Positions 36,201 through 47,300 of a stretch of DNA of 64,000 nt are shown in pieces. The position numbers and the translations under genes are program-made. This DNA is from Fratercula arctica (Eukaryota > Chordata > Aves > Charadriiformes > Alcidae). The notes under the pieces are model-generated. The model saw only the letters and a program-made list of their open reading frames with translations, ran no database searches and was not told where the DNA came from. Numbering within the stretch: the stretch's first letter is position 1; each line of letters starts with the position of its first letter. Location of the stretch: the NCBI GenBank assembly GCA_947846985.1, contig CANTUZ010000006.1, forward strand, positions 45,615,707 through 45,679,706. Reading direction: 5' to 3'.

Positions 36201-36742
36201 ATAGTCAAATATCTACTTTTTGGCATGAAATTTCATTGTTTTTGAAAAGCAGCTACCCTGCAACAGAACTAACCCTACATACACAAATATCCCCAACAGA
36301 CTTCACCAGAAATCACTTTACAAAATCTCCACGCTTCATGGCTCTGTAGCTCCTGGTGGGCTGAGGAGTATTGGGAAAAACTGGAAAACACAAATTTCCT
36401 AGCATTCTCCTCCTGTATATCTTAGCAAGAAAGCTCTGAATGCACAGCTGGGGAGACAGGGAATTGTGTTGTTTAAGAGAACCCTAGACAGCCTAAAACC
36501 AGAGATTAATGACATAGTTCAGTTACAGCAGCACAAGCCTAAACTATCTTAAATGTTTTGTCTAAAAGTTGCATTATACATAAATAAAACCTAAAGAAAT
36601 ATTCACATCACCTACTGCAAAGCTGGTCTGTCTGTTGCACTACATAGTCCTACACTGTCTTTACCAGTGTCCTACTGATGGCTTCACATAACAAAAGAAA
36701 AAAAAACCAAAACAAACAAACAGAAATAACCTTTTATCCTTT

Positions 36743-37383
36743 GAATCATAGAATCATTCAGGTTGGAAAAGACCCTTGGGATCATCAAGTCCAACCATCA
36801 ACCCCACTCTACAAAGTTCTCCCCTACACCATATCCCCCAACACCACATCTAAATGACTCAAACACATTCAGGGATGGTGACTCCACCACCTCCCTGGGC
36901 GGCCTATTCCAGTGTCTAACCACTCTTTCTGTGAAGAATTTTTTCCTAATGTCCAGTCTAAACCTACCCTGTTGCAGCTTGAAGCCATTCCCTCTTGTTC
37001 TATCGCTAATTACCTGTGAGAAGAGACCAGCACCAACCTCTCTACAATGTCCTTTCAAGTAGTTGTAGAGAGTGATGAGGTCTCTCCTCGGCCTCCTCTT
37101 CCTCCAACTAAACAGTCCCAGCTCCTTCAATTGCTCCTCATCAGATTTATTCTCCAGGCCCTTCACCAGCTTCATTGCTCTCCTCTGCACTCGCTCCAGC
37201 ACCTCGATATCTGTCTTGTATTGAGGTGCCCAAAACTGGACACAATTCTCAAGGTGTGGCCTCACCAGTGCAGAGTACAGGGGGACAGTCACCTCCCTAC
37301 TTCTGCTGGTCACACTATTTCTAATACAAGCCAGGATGCCATTGGCTTTCTTGGTCACCTGGGCACACTGTTGGCTCATATTC
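36743..37383 (-). mobile_element. CR1 LINE, 5'-truncated, antisense copy
   Basis: The 3' end lies on the left (gaatcatagaatcattcagg, the complement of the CR1 tail). It is followed by ttggaaaagacccttgggat, the UTR, and then antisense coding sequence up to ttggctcata at 37371-37380, where the element is truncated. The fragment is about 640 bp. The UTR (catcaagtccaaccatcaac) differs from its right-hand neighbour, so the two came from different subfamilies. Its frame is unusually well kept (see the nested coding remnant). Confidence 0.95.
36840..37379 (-). pseudogene. CR1 reverse-transcriptase C-terminal remnant, long open frame
   Basis: The minus-strand frame stays open from 37379 to 36798. 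It contains the usual C-terminal CR1 blocks in order: [103 protein letters not shown] and [14 protein letters not shown]. After that it runs past the usual stop into UTR-derived residues, which suggests a late frameshift. The endonuclease and catalytic YADD region are missing because of 5' truncation, so no activity is possible. The intact frame suggests a fairly young insertion. Confidence 0.9.
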
Positions 37384-37513
37384 TATCCTACAGCAGAACA
37401 TTGTCTATCTCAACAGAAGAACAGTGCATGGCTCATAGTCCATCTCTAATTGGGTCAGGAAAATGAATTATTCCCTATCTTTAATTCCTATGAAGCAGAT
37501 GAGAAATTGAATA

Positions 37514-38150
37514 TGATCTGGCAATGTGTGCTTGCAGTTCACAAACTCAATCATATCCTGGGCTGCATCCCCAACAGCATTGCCAGCAGGGTGAGGTAGG
37601 TGGTTGTCCCCCTCTACTCTGCTCTGGTGAGCCCTCCCTGCAGTGCTGCCTCCAGCTCTGGGGTCCCCAACATAAGACAGACATGGACCTGTTGGAGCAG
37701 GGCCAGAGGAGGCCACAAAGATGCTGGGAGGGCTGGAGCCCCTCTGCTGTGAGGACAGGCTGAGAGAGCTGGGGGGGTTCAGCCTGGAGAAGAGAAGACT
37801 CCGGGGAGACCTTAGAGCCCCTTCCAGTCCCTAAAGGGGCTACAGAAAAGCTGGGGAGGGACTCTGGATCAGGGGGTGGAGCGATAGAACAAGGGGTAAC
37901 AGTTTTAAACTGAAAGAGGGTAGATTTAGATTAGATATGAGGAAGAAATTCTTGACTGTGAGGGTGGTGAGGCACTGTCACAGGTTGCCCAGGGAAGCTG
38001 TGGATGCTCCATCCCTGGAGGTGTTCAAGGCCAGGTTGGATGGGGCTTGGAGCAACCAGGACTAGTGAAAGATGTTCCCACCCTCAGCAGGGTGGGGTTG
38101 GAACTAGATGATCTTTAAGGTCCCTTCCAACCCAAACCACTCCATGTTCT
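37514..38150 (+). mobile_element. CR1 LINE, 5'-truncated, sense copy
   Basis: It starts at gatctggcaatgtgtgcttg, runs through cctgggctgcatccccaaca, tgctctggtgagccctccct, gctgggggggttcagcctgg, and aggttgcccagggaagctgt, to ggttggaactagatgatctt and ggtcccttccaacccaaacc, ending at tccatgttct. The coding part is broken: only short frames such as 37524-37763 remain open. It faces the preceding minus-strand CR1 head to head with about 130 bp of unique DNA between them. Confidence 0.95.
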
Positions 38151-38904
38151 ACGAGTATTTTGTTTTTCCATAAGTGAAGGGAAGAGGTGAAACGTACTGT
38201 GAAATACACTGTTAAACAATGTAGAGTTTAAGAAAAAGATTCCTTTGTATTTAACTGGAATGAGCTTACTGTAAATCAAAAGCTTAAAAGTTTTAAAGTT
38301 GTAACTGGATCAGCAGGACTCTGAGAGTTTTCTGGTTTTATAGCAGTGTGGATCTAAAAGAATGGCTTTTTTTAAAGAAGAGGCTCACAAGAGACAAGCA
38401 GTAAAAAAGATCCAGTCTGGGATATATTTTCAAAGGAATTTCAAATAGACTATCAATCTCTTAATGCTTTTTTTGTATTATGAGTAAACAGGGCTCCAGT
38501 TTAAACTTCAGAATGCAACATACCCTACTTTGCCAACTTATTCTCAGTGCACCTAAGACCCCATTATTTGACAGACGACTAAGGACTTAGCTGATTGTCT
38601 GCAGTGTTTGATATACAATCTTGACAAGCATAGTCTATTAAATTAGACGAATGCCAGCCAAAGCGAGTGACGGAGATTTCCAGAGGTGCAGTAAGAGGAC
38701 TGAATAAAAAATAAATAGTAAGGTTTTCACCTATGCGGCCTAGGTACCCAGCCGACTGTTATCAAGACTGTTACCTTTCAAACATAATTATAGCTCAAAA
38801 AGAAGTTAGAGGCGTGTTGTAACCTCAGTTAGTAATTAAGATTCCGTGGAGAGTGGCATGCTGAAATTCATAGCAAATGCTTATAATCTTGTCTCTAAAA
38901 TCCA

Positions 38905-38985
38905 TTTATCTAAGTTCCACTGACTCTCATTGGGACTTAGATGCCTAAGTCACTGAGATGCTTTTGAATAACAAACCCAAAAGAG
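38905..38985. repeat. Possible old short interspersed repeat
   Basis: The words ccactgactctcattgggac, ttagatgcctaagtcactga and gatgcttttgaataac resemble a short repeat often seen in turtle, crocodilian and bird DNA (cattgacttcaatgggagtt, aggtgcctaa, cttttgaaaatcc). The family is not named here because the match is from memory. Confidence 0.35.
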
Positions 38986-39804
38986 CTACAGATAAAATTC
39001 TAGGCATCTTAAATACAGAAAGTTATACCTTTCTGTTACCGAAACATAAAATGCGATAAAATGTCTGCACTGAATAACAACATGGGCACATAGCTCTGCT
39101 GAGAGATTCAAAATGAAGGGTCAAGTCTTGAGACATTACCTTGCTGCATCTTTTTGAAGCATCCTCTTTAAGGACTGGAGACCTTTGTAGCCTTTAATAT
39201 CAATAACAATTGTAACAAGAAGTTAAGATTTTTCTCTCCTGTATATACCAGGTAAATTATACCCTATCTATCAGTATTCAAAGCATGCAAAGGGCACAAG
39301 GAAAGGAAGGCCGCCTGTCAAGTTGAAAAAGAACAAGTGCTCTTAGAAAGGATTTTACAAAGTGATAATAGCTAAAGAGAAAGTGCAGTATAATATGCTT
39401 AAAATACAAGCAAGAGAATAACCTGGACAAAAAAGTCCTTATAGAGGAAATTACACCAAGTAGATCAAGGACCAAGTTACATTCCAATTTGTAGAAAAAC
39501 TAGCTTTACTACAGGGCAAACACGTTAAGAATTTGACAATCCAATATAGTTTTGAACTTAGCTTGATCTTGTCATTTCCAGGTTGTTTTTTTATTTCTAG
39601 TTCATAATTAAACATTTCACAAAAGTCATTATATATGACCAATGTAGGCCAAGTAAAACATTTGAGTATCAACCTTTTATCTACATTGCCTGGATATATA
39701 CTAAAATCTATGAATAGTTTACCTGACAGAAAATAAGACACCTGTCTTACAGGGGAAAAATATTATTATGGCTTAAAATATATTCTTAAAAGGAAAAAAA
39801 AAAA

Positions 39805-39820
39805 GGTGGGTGGGGTGGGG
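39805..39820 (+). repeat. G-rich run, possible quadruplex
   Basis: Four G tracts of 2, 3, 4 and 4 separated by single T follow an A run. A two-tetrad quadruplex with one-base loops is possible; a three-tetrad form lacks one G in the first tract. Confidence 0.6.
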
Positions 39821-42565
39821 CAAGACACATATAATCTAAATGCAGATTATACAATCAGAAAAAAAAGCAGAAAGTAATCTAGTGGGATATGAAAACATGC
39901 ATTAAATTGAAGCGCTTCCAATAGGAATAGTCGTCTATATTCATAACATGAATCTGCAGCAACTTAATTCCATAGTTTATGTTACAGATTCAGAATTGGA
40001 GATCAAATGCCTGCAGCATCTCTAACACTAGTTATAGGTTATCATCCCATGTGCATTTGTGGAGAAAAATGCAGACAACAAAATTCTCAAATATAAATTA
40101 GGTATCTGTTGTCAGTAAGCTGTGCTGTATTTCTAATTCTTTTGAAAATTCTCATAGTTTCCGGATCATAAGAAAAAAAAATTTCTTTTTTTTTCGTGAT
40201 TAGTTTTTCCTTCACACAAGAGAATATCTAAGTTTCCCCACAGGTTCACACACCTCTAATGATCACTACATTAGTAAAACGGACCATGACATTAAAAGAA
40301 TTTCTGCAAAGATGGAGAAGCTACTTCTTATTTTCATTAAAATTATACAATATGGAAATTTAATACTTCATTTTCCAATCTATGCACCAGGTAAACCAGA
40401 CCCAAGCCAGTTTCAGTGTGGAAACCACACAACTGAGGTAACAAACTTCTCTGTTTGGCATGTTTTATCACTCTGGACTCTGCAGCACACTAACACTCCA
40501 CCCAGCTTTTAGTCAGGAGGTTAAAACTGGACAGCAGAAATCATGGGCAGATTAGGTGGGGTGTCCTCTGGCACACAGATTTGATGAGTTACAAGAAATA
40601 CAAAGTTAGGTTCTATATTATGAGTTTAATTTTTCTCTTTTATTAGCTTATCACTAGTCTTTATTAGCTCATTGGAACTTCATTCTGTTTTCTCTTCCCT
40701 AAGTTTATTTAAAGATGGAGAACAGCTGATAGTTCTGGTTCATACAATTTTCATGTTCTAATGATGACAAGTAATCAAACATGCCTTTCAGCTTTCTGTC
40801 AATGGTATCTATGTGGTTTGTCACACAGTAGGCCCAGTGGGCTCTACCTTATAAGATCAGGCAATTTTAGGCTGATTGAGGTAGACTGAGTCTAGCAAGC
40901 CTTTAGATTTAGCTGACTGAGACCTTTATATGATCCAAATAAGGTATTTTCTGTAGACCATTCCAGGAAGAATGTTTTATATATTTAAATTCTTACAAAG
41001 CAAGCAGTAATGAGGAAAATGATTAATGATCCATGTAGTCACGTAACTCACATTCATTGATTTAATTTTATTTCAGTGAGCAAGTGTTATATAATGAAGA
41101 TATTGTGTTTTTTCTTGACATGATAAAGCATAATCCTTCATTAGTCTAAGGAAGGCTCAAACAGACACTTCAATGGCTTACAAATTCAGGATATATGAGA
41201 GCAGCTGTGGCAACTGTGACCATGTGTGTGAATGCTTGTAGCCTTCTCAGCTGAAATGAAAAAAGACACAGTTTGAATTCCAGTGAAAGAGCAGTAAGTT
41301 CCATTAGGGGTGAGTGAGTATGTGGCTGTCAAATGTCAAACATAAGTTGAGGAAATGCCAGAAGTTTTCAGAGTTAGTATCAAAGCCAAAACTCAAAGCA
41401 CACTAGTTAAACAGCTGGATAAATATTGTAGTCCCATTTCTGGAGCAACACATGTATTTGTGCCAAACTCATAACAGGCACATATGGAAACAGGGAAATA
41501 AGGTGATATAGTCTGGTTCGTGATGCTTCGTGCACAAAACAGAATTATTAAACTCGTGTATTTTGTTATTAGACTTCACAAACTGACCCTGTTGCTCTAA
41601 TGCCCTTGTAACATTGAAAAAGTATCCAAATATAGGAAATATCAACCTCTACTAATATGGGTGCAGCCATTATTGCTAAGATTTTTCTTTTTTTTTCCCA
41701 TTATTGTTATGGAAGGTGATCTGAGCTACTTCAATCTTCCTTTCATTAAACATACTCCTCCTTTTTTCAGTCTCAAATATTAACGACTGCAACTGTTGGC
41801 AAATGTTCGTTTTATAATAATTGCTGATACTTGTGTAATAAAAGAATGGAATCACATGAAACTGATAACCCCTGAAATGACTGCTCCTGGGATAAGAATT
41901 TGAATAAAGGGGAATATTTCACGATAAACTGTACTAAATCCTTCAACTTGTGGACTTCTTTATTGAAGTACCACCACTTCTTTGCACAATAGGCTAGAAT
42001 CACTGGGGATATAGCCTTTGTGGTTTTTTAATTAATTTCTTCATTTATCTTGATGATCTTCTAGATTTACTGAAGCAATCTACAAGAGTGTTATTTTAAT
42101 AAAATTGCAGCCATCATTTCTCTGCCTAGAGTTCCTTACTGCTAATATTAAATAATCTACTAAGGATTTACAAGTTTAAAATAAATTGGCCACTATTTGT
42201 AACAATGCCAGAATGCTGACACTCACCAACCACATGCATTTCTTAATCCAAAATTTATCATGTTTGTGATAGTTGCTGAATATTTTATCACAGTTATCCT
42301 AGAAAACTTGTTATAGGGGTTTAGGTTTGGGGTTGTTTTTTTTTAAAATATTAACTCAATTTGCTTATAGACACAGGCTGTAAGACTGAACTTAAATGTA
42401 TCAGTTTATTTACTAATTATATAGCATTTTATAATCCCTTTGCATTGTGAACTTATTTAATTAGGTTGCTTTTGATGAGTTCTTTATTTCCCTGCAATGA
42501 AAGCTGTAGATATTCCACATTGACACAAATTTCTACACAACATCCCCTAGGAAAGAGTTGTTCCA

Positions 42566-42610
42566 TTTTATACCTGCTGAAGCAGGTATAAAAGCACTGA
42601 ACCCAGTGCT
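42566..42610 (+). promoter_or_regulatory. Near-perfect palindrome containing a TATA box, followed by a second hairpin
   Basis: The arm ttttatacctgct (42566-42578), two bases, then agcaggtataaaa (42581-42593) form a 13-bp perfect inverted repeat. The right arm continues into TATAAAAG (42587-42594), a canonical TATA box. The left arm carries the same box facing the other way. Immediately after, agcactg (42593-42599) pairs with cagtgct (42604-42610). If the TATA box works on the plus strand, transcription would start near 42615-42625. A promoter role is inference: no initiator or CpG context is visible. Confidence 0.3.
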
Positions 42611-43286
42611 CCAGCTGCAGCTTCAGTCCAGATAAACCTCTCATCCAGCAAAGAATCTGGTTCTTCAGAGCCAGTGCAGCTGATGAAGTTCATAAAAGCC
42701 CTGCACTTAATAATATTAAAAGCTGGCTTAGCAAAACTAATATATCCGCACTCAGAGATTTACCAGGAAGGCTGAGGAGATGTTAACCTATTCAATTAGG
42801 ACAGTAGCCTCTCACAGTCCAAACACTGCACTGCTCCTTTCTCCCTTACTTTACTATTGATATTAAAGTCCCATTGCGGCTCTATAAATCTCACCCTTTA
42901 GAGAGGAGGAGGACAGGGGATGCTTTATGAAATCCTTAGAAGAGTCTGTTTCCTCCTGTGCCTTGAAACATCATGCAACTTCTAGCTATAGTTGATCATA
43001 TTTCTCCCTTCTGAACACTGGAATCTGCCCTTCCTTCCAGGGCATGGTAGCACTTCATTACCCAGGCAAAGGTTTTCTACCAAATTCAGGGATGCAATTG
43101 TGTCCATCAGTGCTGCAAATCTCCATGCAGCTTGGACAATCTTTCCTAGAGACATAACTTTAACATGATTTTAATGAGACTATGGGACTATAGTTCAAAT
43201 ACATTTTTGTTTCTCATTTAGATATCTTGCCTTTTAACGTTTCTTGAAAGCCCTCGGGCAAGAACTGCATGTCTCTTAAATTGCAG

Positions 43287-43319
43287 TCATCTTTCTGGCA
43301 AGCAAATCTTCTCAAAAAG
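43287..43319 (+). CDS. Candidate 33-nt mini-exon
   Basis: A segment bounded by an acceptor-like cttaaattgcag on the left and an excellent donor (aaaaag followed by gtaaga, GT at 43320-43321) on the right. It is 33 nt long, and it enters and leaves in the same phase. It would add eleven codons (ending in KSSQK plus a split codon) in frame with the ORF at 43426-43601. In genomic DNA a stop (TAA at 43277-43279) precedes it in frame, so an upstream exon would be needed. It rests on splice-site appearance only; I recognise no protein. Confidence 0.15.
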
Positions 43320-43425
43320 GTAAGAATACCAAGAAAATCTTGACCATGAAAAAGCTAAGTTTAACTTTTGGGTTTTTTTAAGAGTAAGGTTATTTTTTCT
43401 AACACTTATTTTTTTGCCGTTACAG

Positions 43426-43601
43426 TCAGCAATGTTATGAAAGGCACAGTCCCACAGAAAATTACTCAAAAGGTCTATAAATTTCAATCTTTCATGGACG
43501 GGTTAATCAGTTCAGAGCCCCGGAGAAAAGTCAGAAACTTCAGGCCACACTTATGGCCTAAAGAAAAAACTGGTGTTGACCCTCGATTCTACAGGGAATA
43601 A
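43426..43601 (+). CDS. Candidate terminal coding exon, unknown protein
   Basis: A strong 3' splice site precedes it: branch-point-like ctaac, a T-rich tract and ccgttacag ending at 43425. The frame from there runs 58 codons to a TAA at 43599-43601 and reads SNVMKGTVPQKITQKVYKFQ, later RRKVRNFRPHLWPKEKTG and ending DPRFYRE. The composition is basic, mixed and cysteine-free, more protein-like than most frames here. Joined to the mini-exon at 43287-43319 it would remove a 106-bp intron that starts GTAAGA. I know no protein with this sequence. A lncRNA exon or chance are real alternatives. An AATAAA lies at about 44183. Confidence 0.22.
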
Positions 43602-44264
43602 CTAGGCAACTTGAATCAGTATCTTGTTTGTTTACCGTGCCCTTCTTTGTGATGAGCACACTGTATCCAGCTAGAGCTAAGGATGGCTAGAACAGGCATC
43701 AAAACAGACACAGTCTGCTTGCTTAAGACAGAGCAAATAAGGGCAATCTAGTTAAGGGAAACACCTTTACCTTCATTTCTGAAGCATCTCTTTCTCCAGC
43801 AGGCAGGACCTGAGCAAAGTTCAAAATTGTCACTAAGTATGGTTTGGGGTCTGATTACAATGTTAATTTTGTCATTGATTTCAACCATGGTGGGATTAAG
43901 CACTCACCTCTGTATTTACCATCTAGGAGCCAATCTTTTTTAAATTCAATTTTACGTGAAAGCTCAGAAAGGTTGTGTATCAGTTGTCTAAAGCTTTACA
44001 CCGATTTATGTTCGAGGTGACTCTCCGCTCCTTGAGGCTGCCTTGGGCTTTATGCCTTTCTCTCTCACAGCTCCAGCAAGTCATGACCCTGACAGTCTGC
44101 AATTGACACCTGTTCTGTAAAATCTATATACAGATAAGGCACAGAGATGTTAACTGGAAAATAAAGATTAAAACAAATCTAATAAATATAATTAAATATA
44201 GTTACAAGAATTAACTGGTAACTAGAACAAACTATGGCCTTTATTATTACATAAAGTAATGTAT
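43602..44264. other. Non-coding DNA between candidate exon and CR1 scrap
   Basis: No repeat or gene was recognised. It would be the 3' UTR and flank if the exon at 43426-43601 is real. Confidence 0.5.
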
Positions 44265-44370
44265 GGTCTAGTGGGAGGTGTCCCTGCCCGGGGCAGGGGT
44301 GTTGGAACTAGGTGATGTTTAAGGTCCCTTCCAACCCGAACCATTCTGTGATTCTATGTGATTCTGTGAT
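44265..44370 (+). mobile_element. CR1 LINE 3' tail, sense scrap
   Basis: About 105 bases of CR1 3' end: ggtctagtgggaggtgtccc, ggtgttggaactaggtgatg, aaggtcccttccaacccgaa and a tail with attctgtgattctatgtgat then tctgtgat. Same subfamily as the copies at 26.3, 37.5 and 50.6 kb. Confidence 0.93.
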
Positions 44371-47300
44371 AAAGGCATTTAAATTTCAGTAGGAGGCTCA
44401 GATCTGAAAGCACTCCGAGTAGAATCAGACCTTTAACTATAGACCTTCCACTTGAACAGAATAAGGATTGGGGTTCAAGAATTACCACTGCACTCTTATT
44501 GGCAAAGTTCAAGCTGTTCAGCACTCACATGTTGGCTTTTGTGAGACACATTAAAAAGGGAGTTTAGGTAGCGGTGGGTCACACAAAATGAGCTATGTAT
44601 GGATCTTAGTCTTAATTTTTCTGTTCTTCCTTTACTCTTGCTACCTGTCTTGTCAGAGACAAGAGACAGCAAATTCTCTGAGTTGAGGATGGTCATTATG
44701 GCCATATCCTATACTCGCATATATGACTGCAACAACTAACGTATAGGAGTCCTAGACATTAATGCAATGCAAATAAAAAGCATAAAAACAACCTTGGGCA
44801 TGCCTACAAAGGAAAATAAAAAGGAAACGTACGTTTCACAAGAAAATGTAAAGTTAATAACTTTTCCTGTGTGTTTGAGTATAATCAAATGCCATATACT
44901 TACAGCAACCACTGTTACCCATTGTATAGTGTTTAATATTTAGAGCTTCTGAATTGGTTTTTTCTTCAAAGTATACCTAACAATTTAAATCTTAAGGAAA
45001 CAATGACAAGTAGCTGGCTGAAAATAATTCATCCCAAATTATTCCCTGACTTAAACAAGTCTCTGTGTCATGCTCAACCAGCCTGTAATTTCAACACTCC
45101 ATTTGTGCTGTGCTTTTTGTCATTTTACACTTCTCTGGAAATTCATGGATTTATATTTTGATGATACTCGAAGAAGAAACACCTTTTCCTTTCAAATGAA
45201 AGTCGGCTACTTTGCAAAAAGAAGACTGCAACTCACAATGCTTATCTGATTTGCTAACTTTAGATTTGCTCTCTCAAATGGTAACAATTATTAAAAATGA
45301 GAGCATCATTACTGTAAAGGCAAAATAAATGGGTTGGGTAGGTGAATTGATTGGGATAGAGGATGGGAATGTTCTCTGCAAGACTTAGCTGATATTAGCA
45401 ACCAGGATAATCTAGCAACACTGCAGCACTCCTCAGGCACCGTCGTGTCCTTGACCCATCACACACTACCGAAACCTTTTTGTCAAGGTAAGAGTTTGAA
45501 CTGGGACAACTTGTATCTTGTAACTTGAACTTGGGACAACTTTAATCTCATGTTTCTATTCCAAGGAGTCATAGAGAGCACGTCATTAGCAGCATGTGTG
45601 GAGCAAAGTATTAGAGTATTACAACACAGTATTACAACAGGATTTTTTCAGCCCTTTCTTGAGAAAAACAACAACAATAAATGCTCTCTTATAAGAAAGG
45701 CTTTGACTTGTTTCTTGGCCAGAAACATGAAGTACTGCAAGGTGCATGAGATATTTATCTGTTGCCAAATTCAGTTCAATATCTAAATGACTTTTTCCTA
45801 CCAAAGTTCAAATAAACCCCAGTGACCTTGAACCTTTAGTGGTCCACCATTGCTAACTCCTTGAAAGGAGGGCAAAGCTTTGCAGAATAAGTAAAAAGTG
45901 CTGTACTATTCAGGAGACATGGAAACTGTTCACAGTTACTCACTGTGTTGCTGGTATAGAAGGAAGGTTTTTAAAGAAGCAAAACATCTTCATCTCTATA
46001 TGTGTACGTATATGTATTAGATATAGCTGGCTCCACACCCACTTGAACCACCTAAACTGCACAAACACATTTGGCTGCCAGCCAGCCAGACCCCTTATGC
46101 CTCGCGCTTGCAATTGTATTTCAGGCTACATAATGTACAGTCTCATGTCAGTTTGTGTTACTAACGTGGCCACACTGCTAACAGCAGCAGCTTGGGGATC
46201 CAGGTTGGTTTGCATGCCTTACGTGTTTTATCTTCTAGTAAGAAAAGATGCAGCTACTTCCCTCATGTGTAGTACACTGAATTAGCAGGAAACAAAGGAG
46301 TGGCAGGGACACAAAAAAGATAGGTACAACTTCCTAAATACATACAGTTCTCCATGAAAAATCCATACCAGTCAACAATGACGGCAAACAGTACACAAAA
46401 TTACAAATAGAAGTCAGCAGGGAAAGTTTGAGGAGCAAGATTTAAGGTGAAATTTGACAGATAAATGAATGGGAAGGCACCTGAATTCAATTACTCATAT
46501 TTCTTCCAGGTTTAATTTCCCTTTGTCCTGGTGTGAGATTTCTAGTTCCAGTACAACAGGAATAAATAAAAGACCATGAATAAAGACAAATATTTTGACA
46601 AATATTGACAAATATTGAATAAACTTATCAAAGGAGAGAAGGTAAAGGAAAGAAAAAGAAAAGTAAAAAAACTGCAAGTATTGGGTAGCTATTAGGAACT
46701 AGGATGGAATTTTCTGAAACAGATCATGACTTTTTCAAAACAGATATTTTTTTAAAAACCTGAACATACACAAAAGACCAAAAATTGTTCAACAGGAAAA
46801 ACATCTGGAAAACTATATTATACCTAATTAACTAATTAAGAGAAATAAATAAAGCATGTTCAAAGACAGTAATAAATATTTGAAAAGTGAAATATCTGTT
46901 CTTTGGTTTCACTGAATTTTTAAGACAAACTAAAAGTATTTGACTTTTCTTTGCATCATGATAGCATTTTTTCCATTATCTCACATATTTTTGGTTTTTT
47001 TCTCTTATCCATCTCTTTTTGAAACCACAGCTGGACTCAGCTACTGTTACCTGAATCCTTCTGATAGTCTCATTTTAGTTCACATTTTCCTTTGACTTTT
47101 GAAGGGAGAAAGATTCCTTCCTTGATGGTAAACCTGAAGATGCAAACTACAGCCAGAAAAGATTAGCCCTTTTTCTCCTTTTCAGTTTTAAGCCCCATTG
47201 ATACTTTTGATTTTCAGGAAATTGGTATTTCATTACTTGGCCATTTCCAACACAAGGTCATTTCTTGTCAGATATTTTAACAAAACCAGAGTTCTTCAAC

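Larger units (their letters stand above)
26445..36742. other. Long gene-free stretch with simple repeats
   Basis: About 10.3 kb without a recognised gene. It contains an imperfect hairpin (29652-29687), a (GTTT)n run, a G11 run, a TA/CA run, a hairpin at 35695-35734 and a weak MIR-like patch at 36130-36200. Patches near 31780-32040 and 34440-34960 look unlike simple decayed repeat and could be conserved non-coding DNA, but this cannot be tested from one sequence. The block at 33480-33650 may be another diverged repeat that I cannot name. Confidence 0.55.
38151..42565. other. Non-coding DNA, nothing confidently recognised
   Basis: AT-rich DNA with frames under 100 codons. A short block at 38905-38985 may be an old interspersed repeat, and a G-rich run lies at 39805-39820. 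A near-perfect A/T hairpin (gaaaaaaaaa, tttc, then nine T and a c) sits at 40172-40195 and is just opposed homopolymers. Confidence 0.55.

Noticed and set aside
36798..37379. 193-residue minus-strand frame as a host gene
   Set aside because: Its sequence is the CR1 ORF2 C-terminus, so it is annotated as a transposon remnant.
37047..37466. 139-residue plus-strand frame
   Set aside because: Antisense shadow of the CR1 coding region on the minus strand.
40172..40195. 10-bp hairpin of A9 and T9
   Set aside because: It is only two opposed homopolymers, with no specific sequence beyond them.
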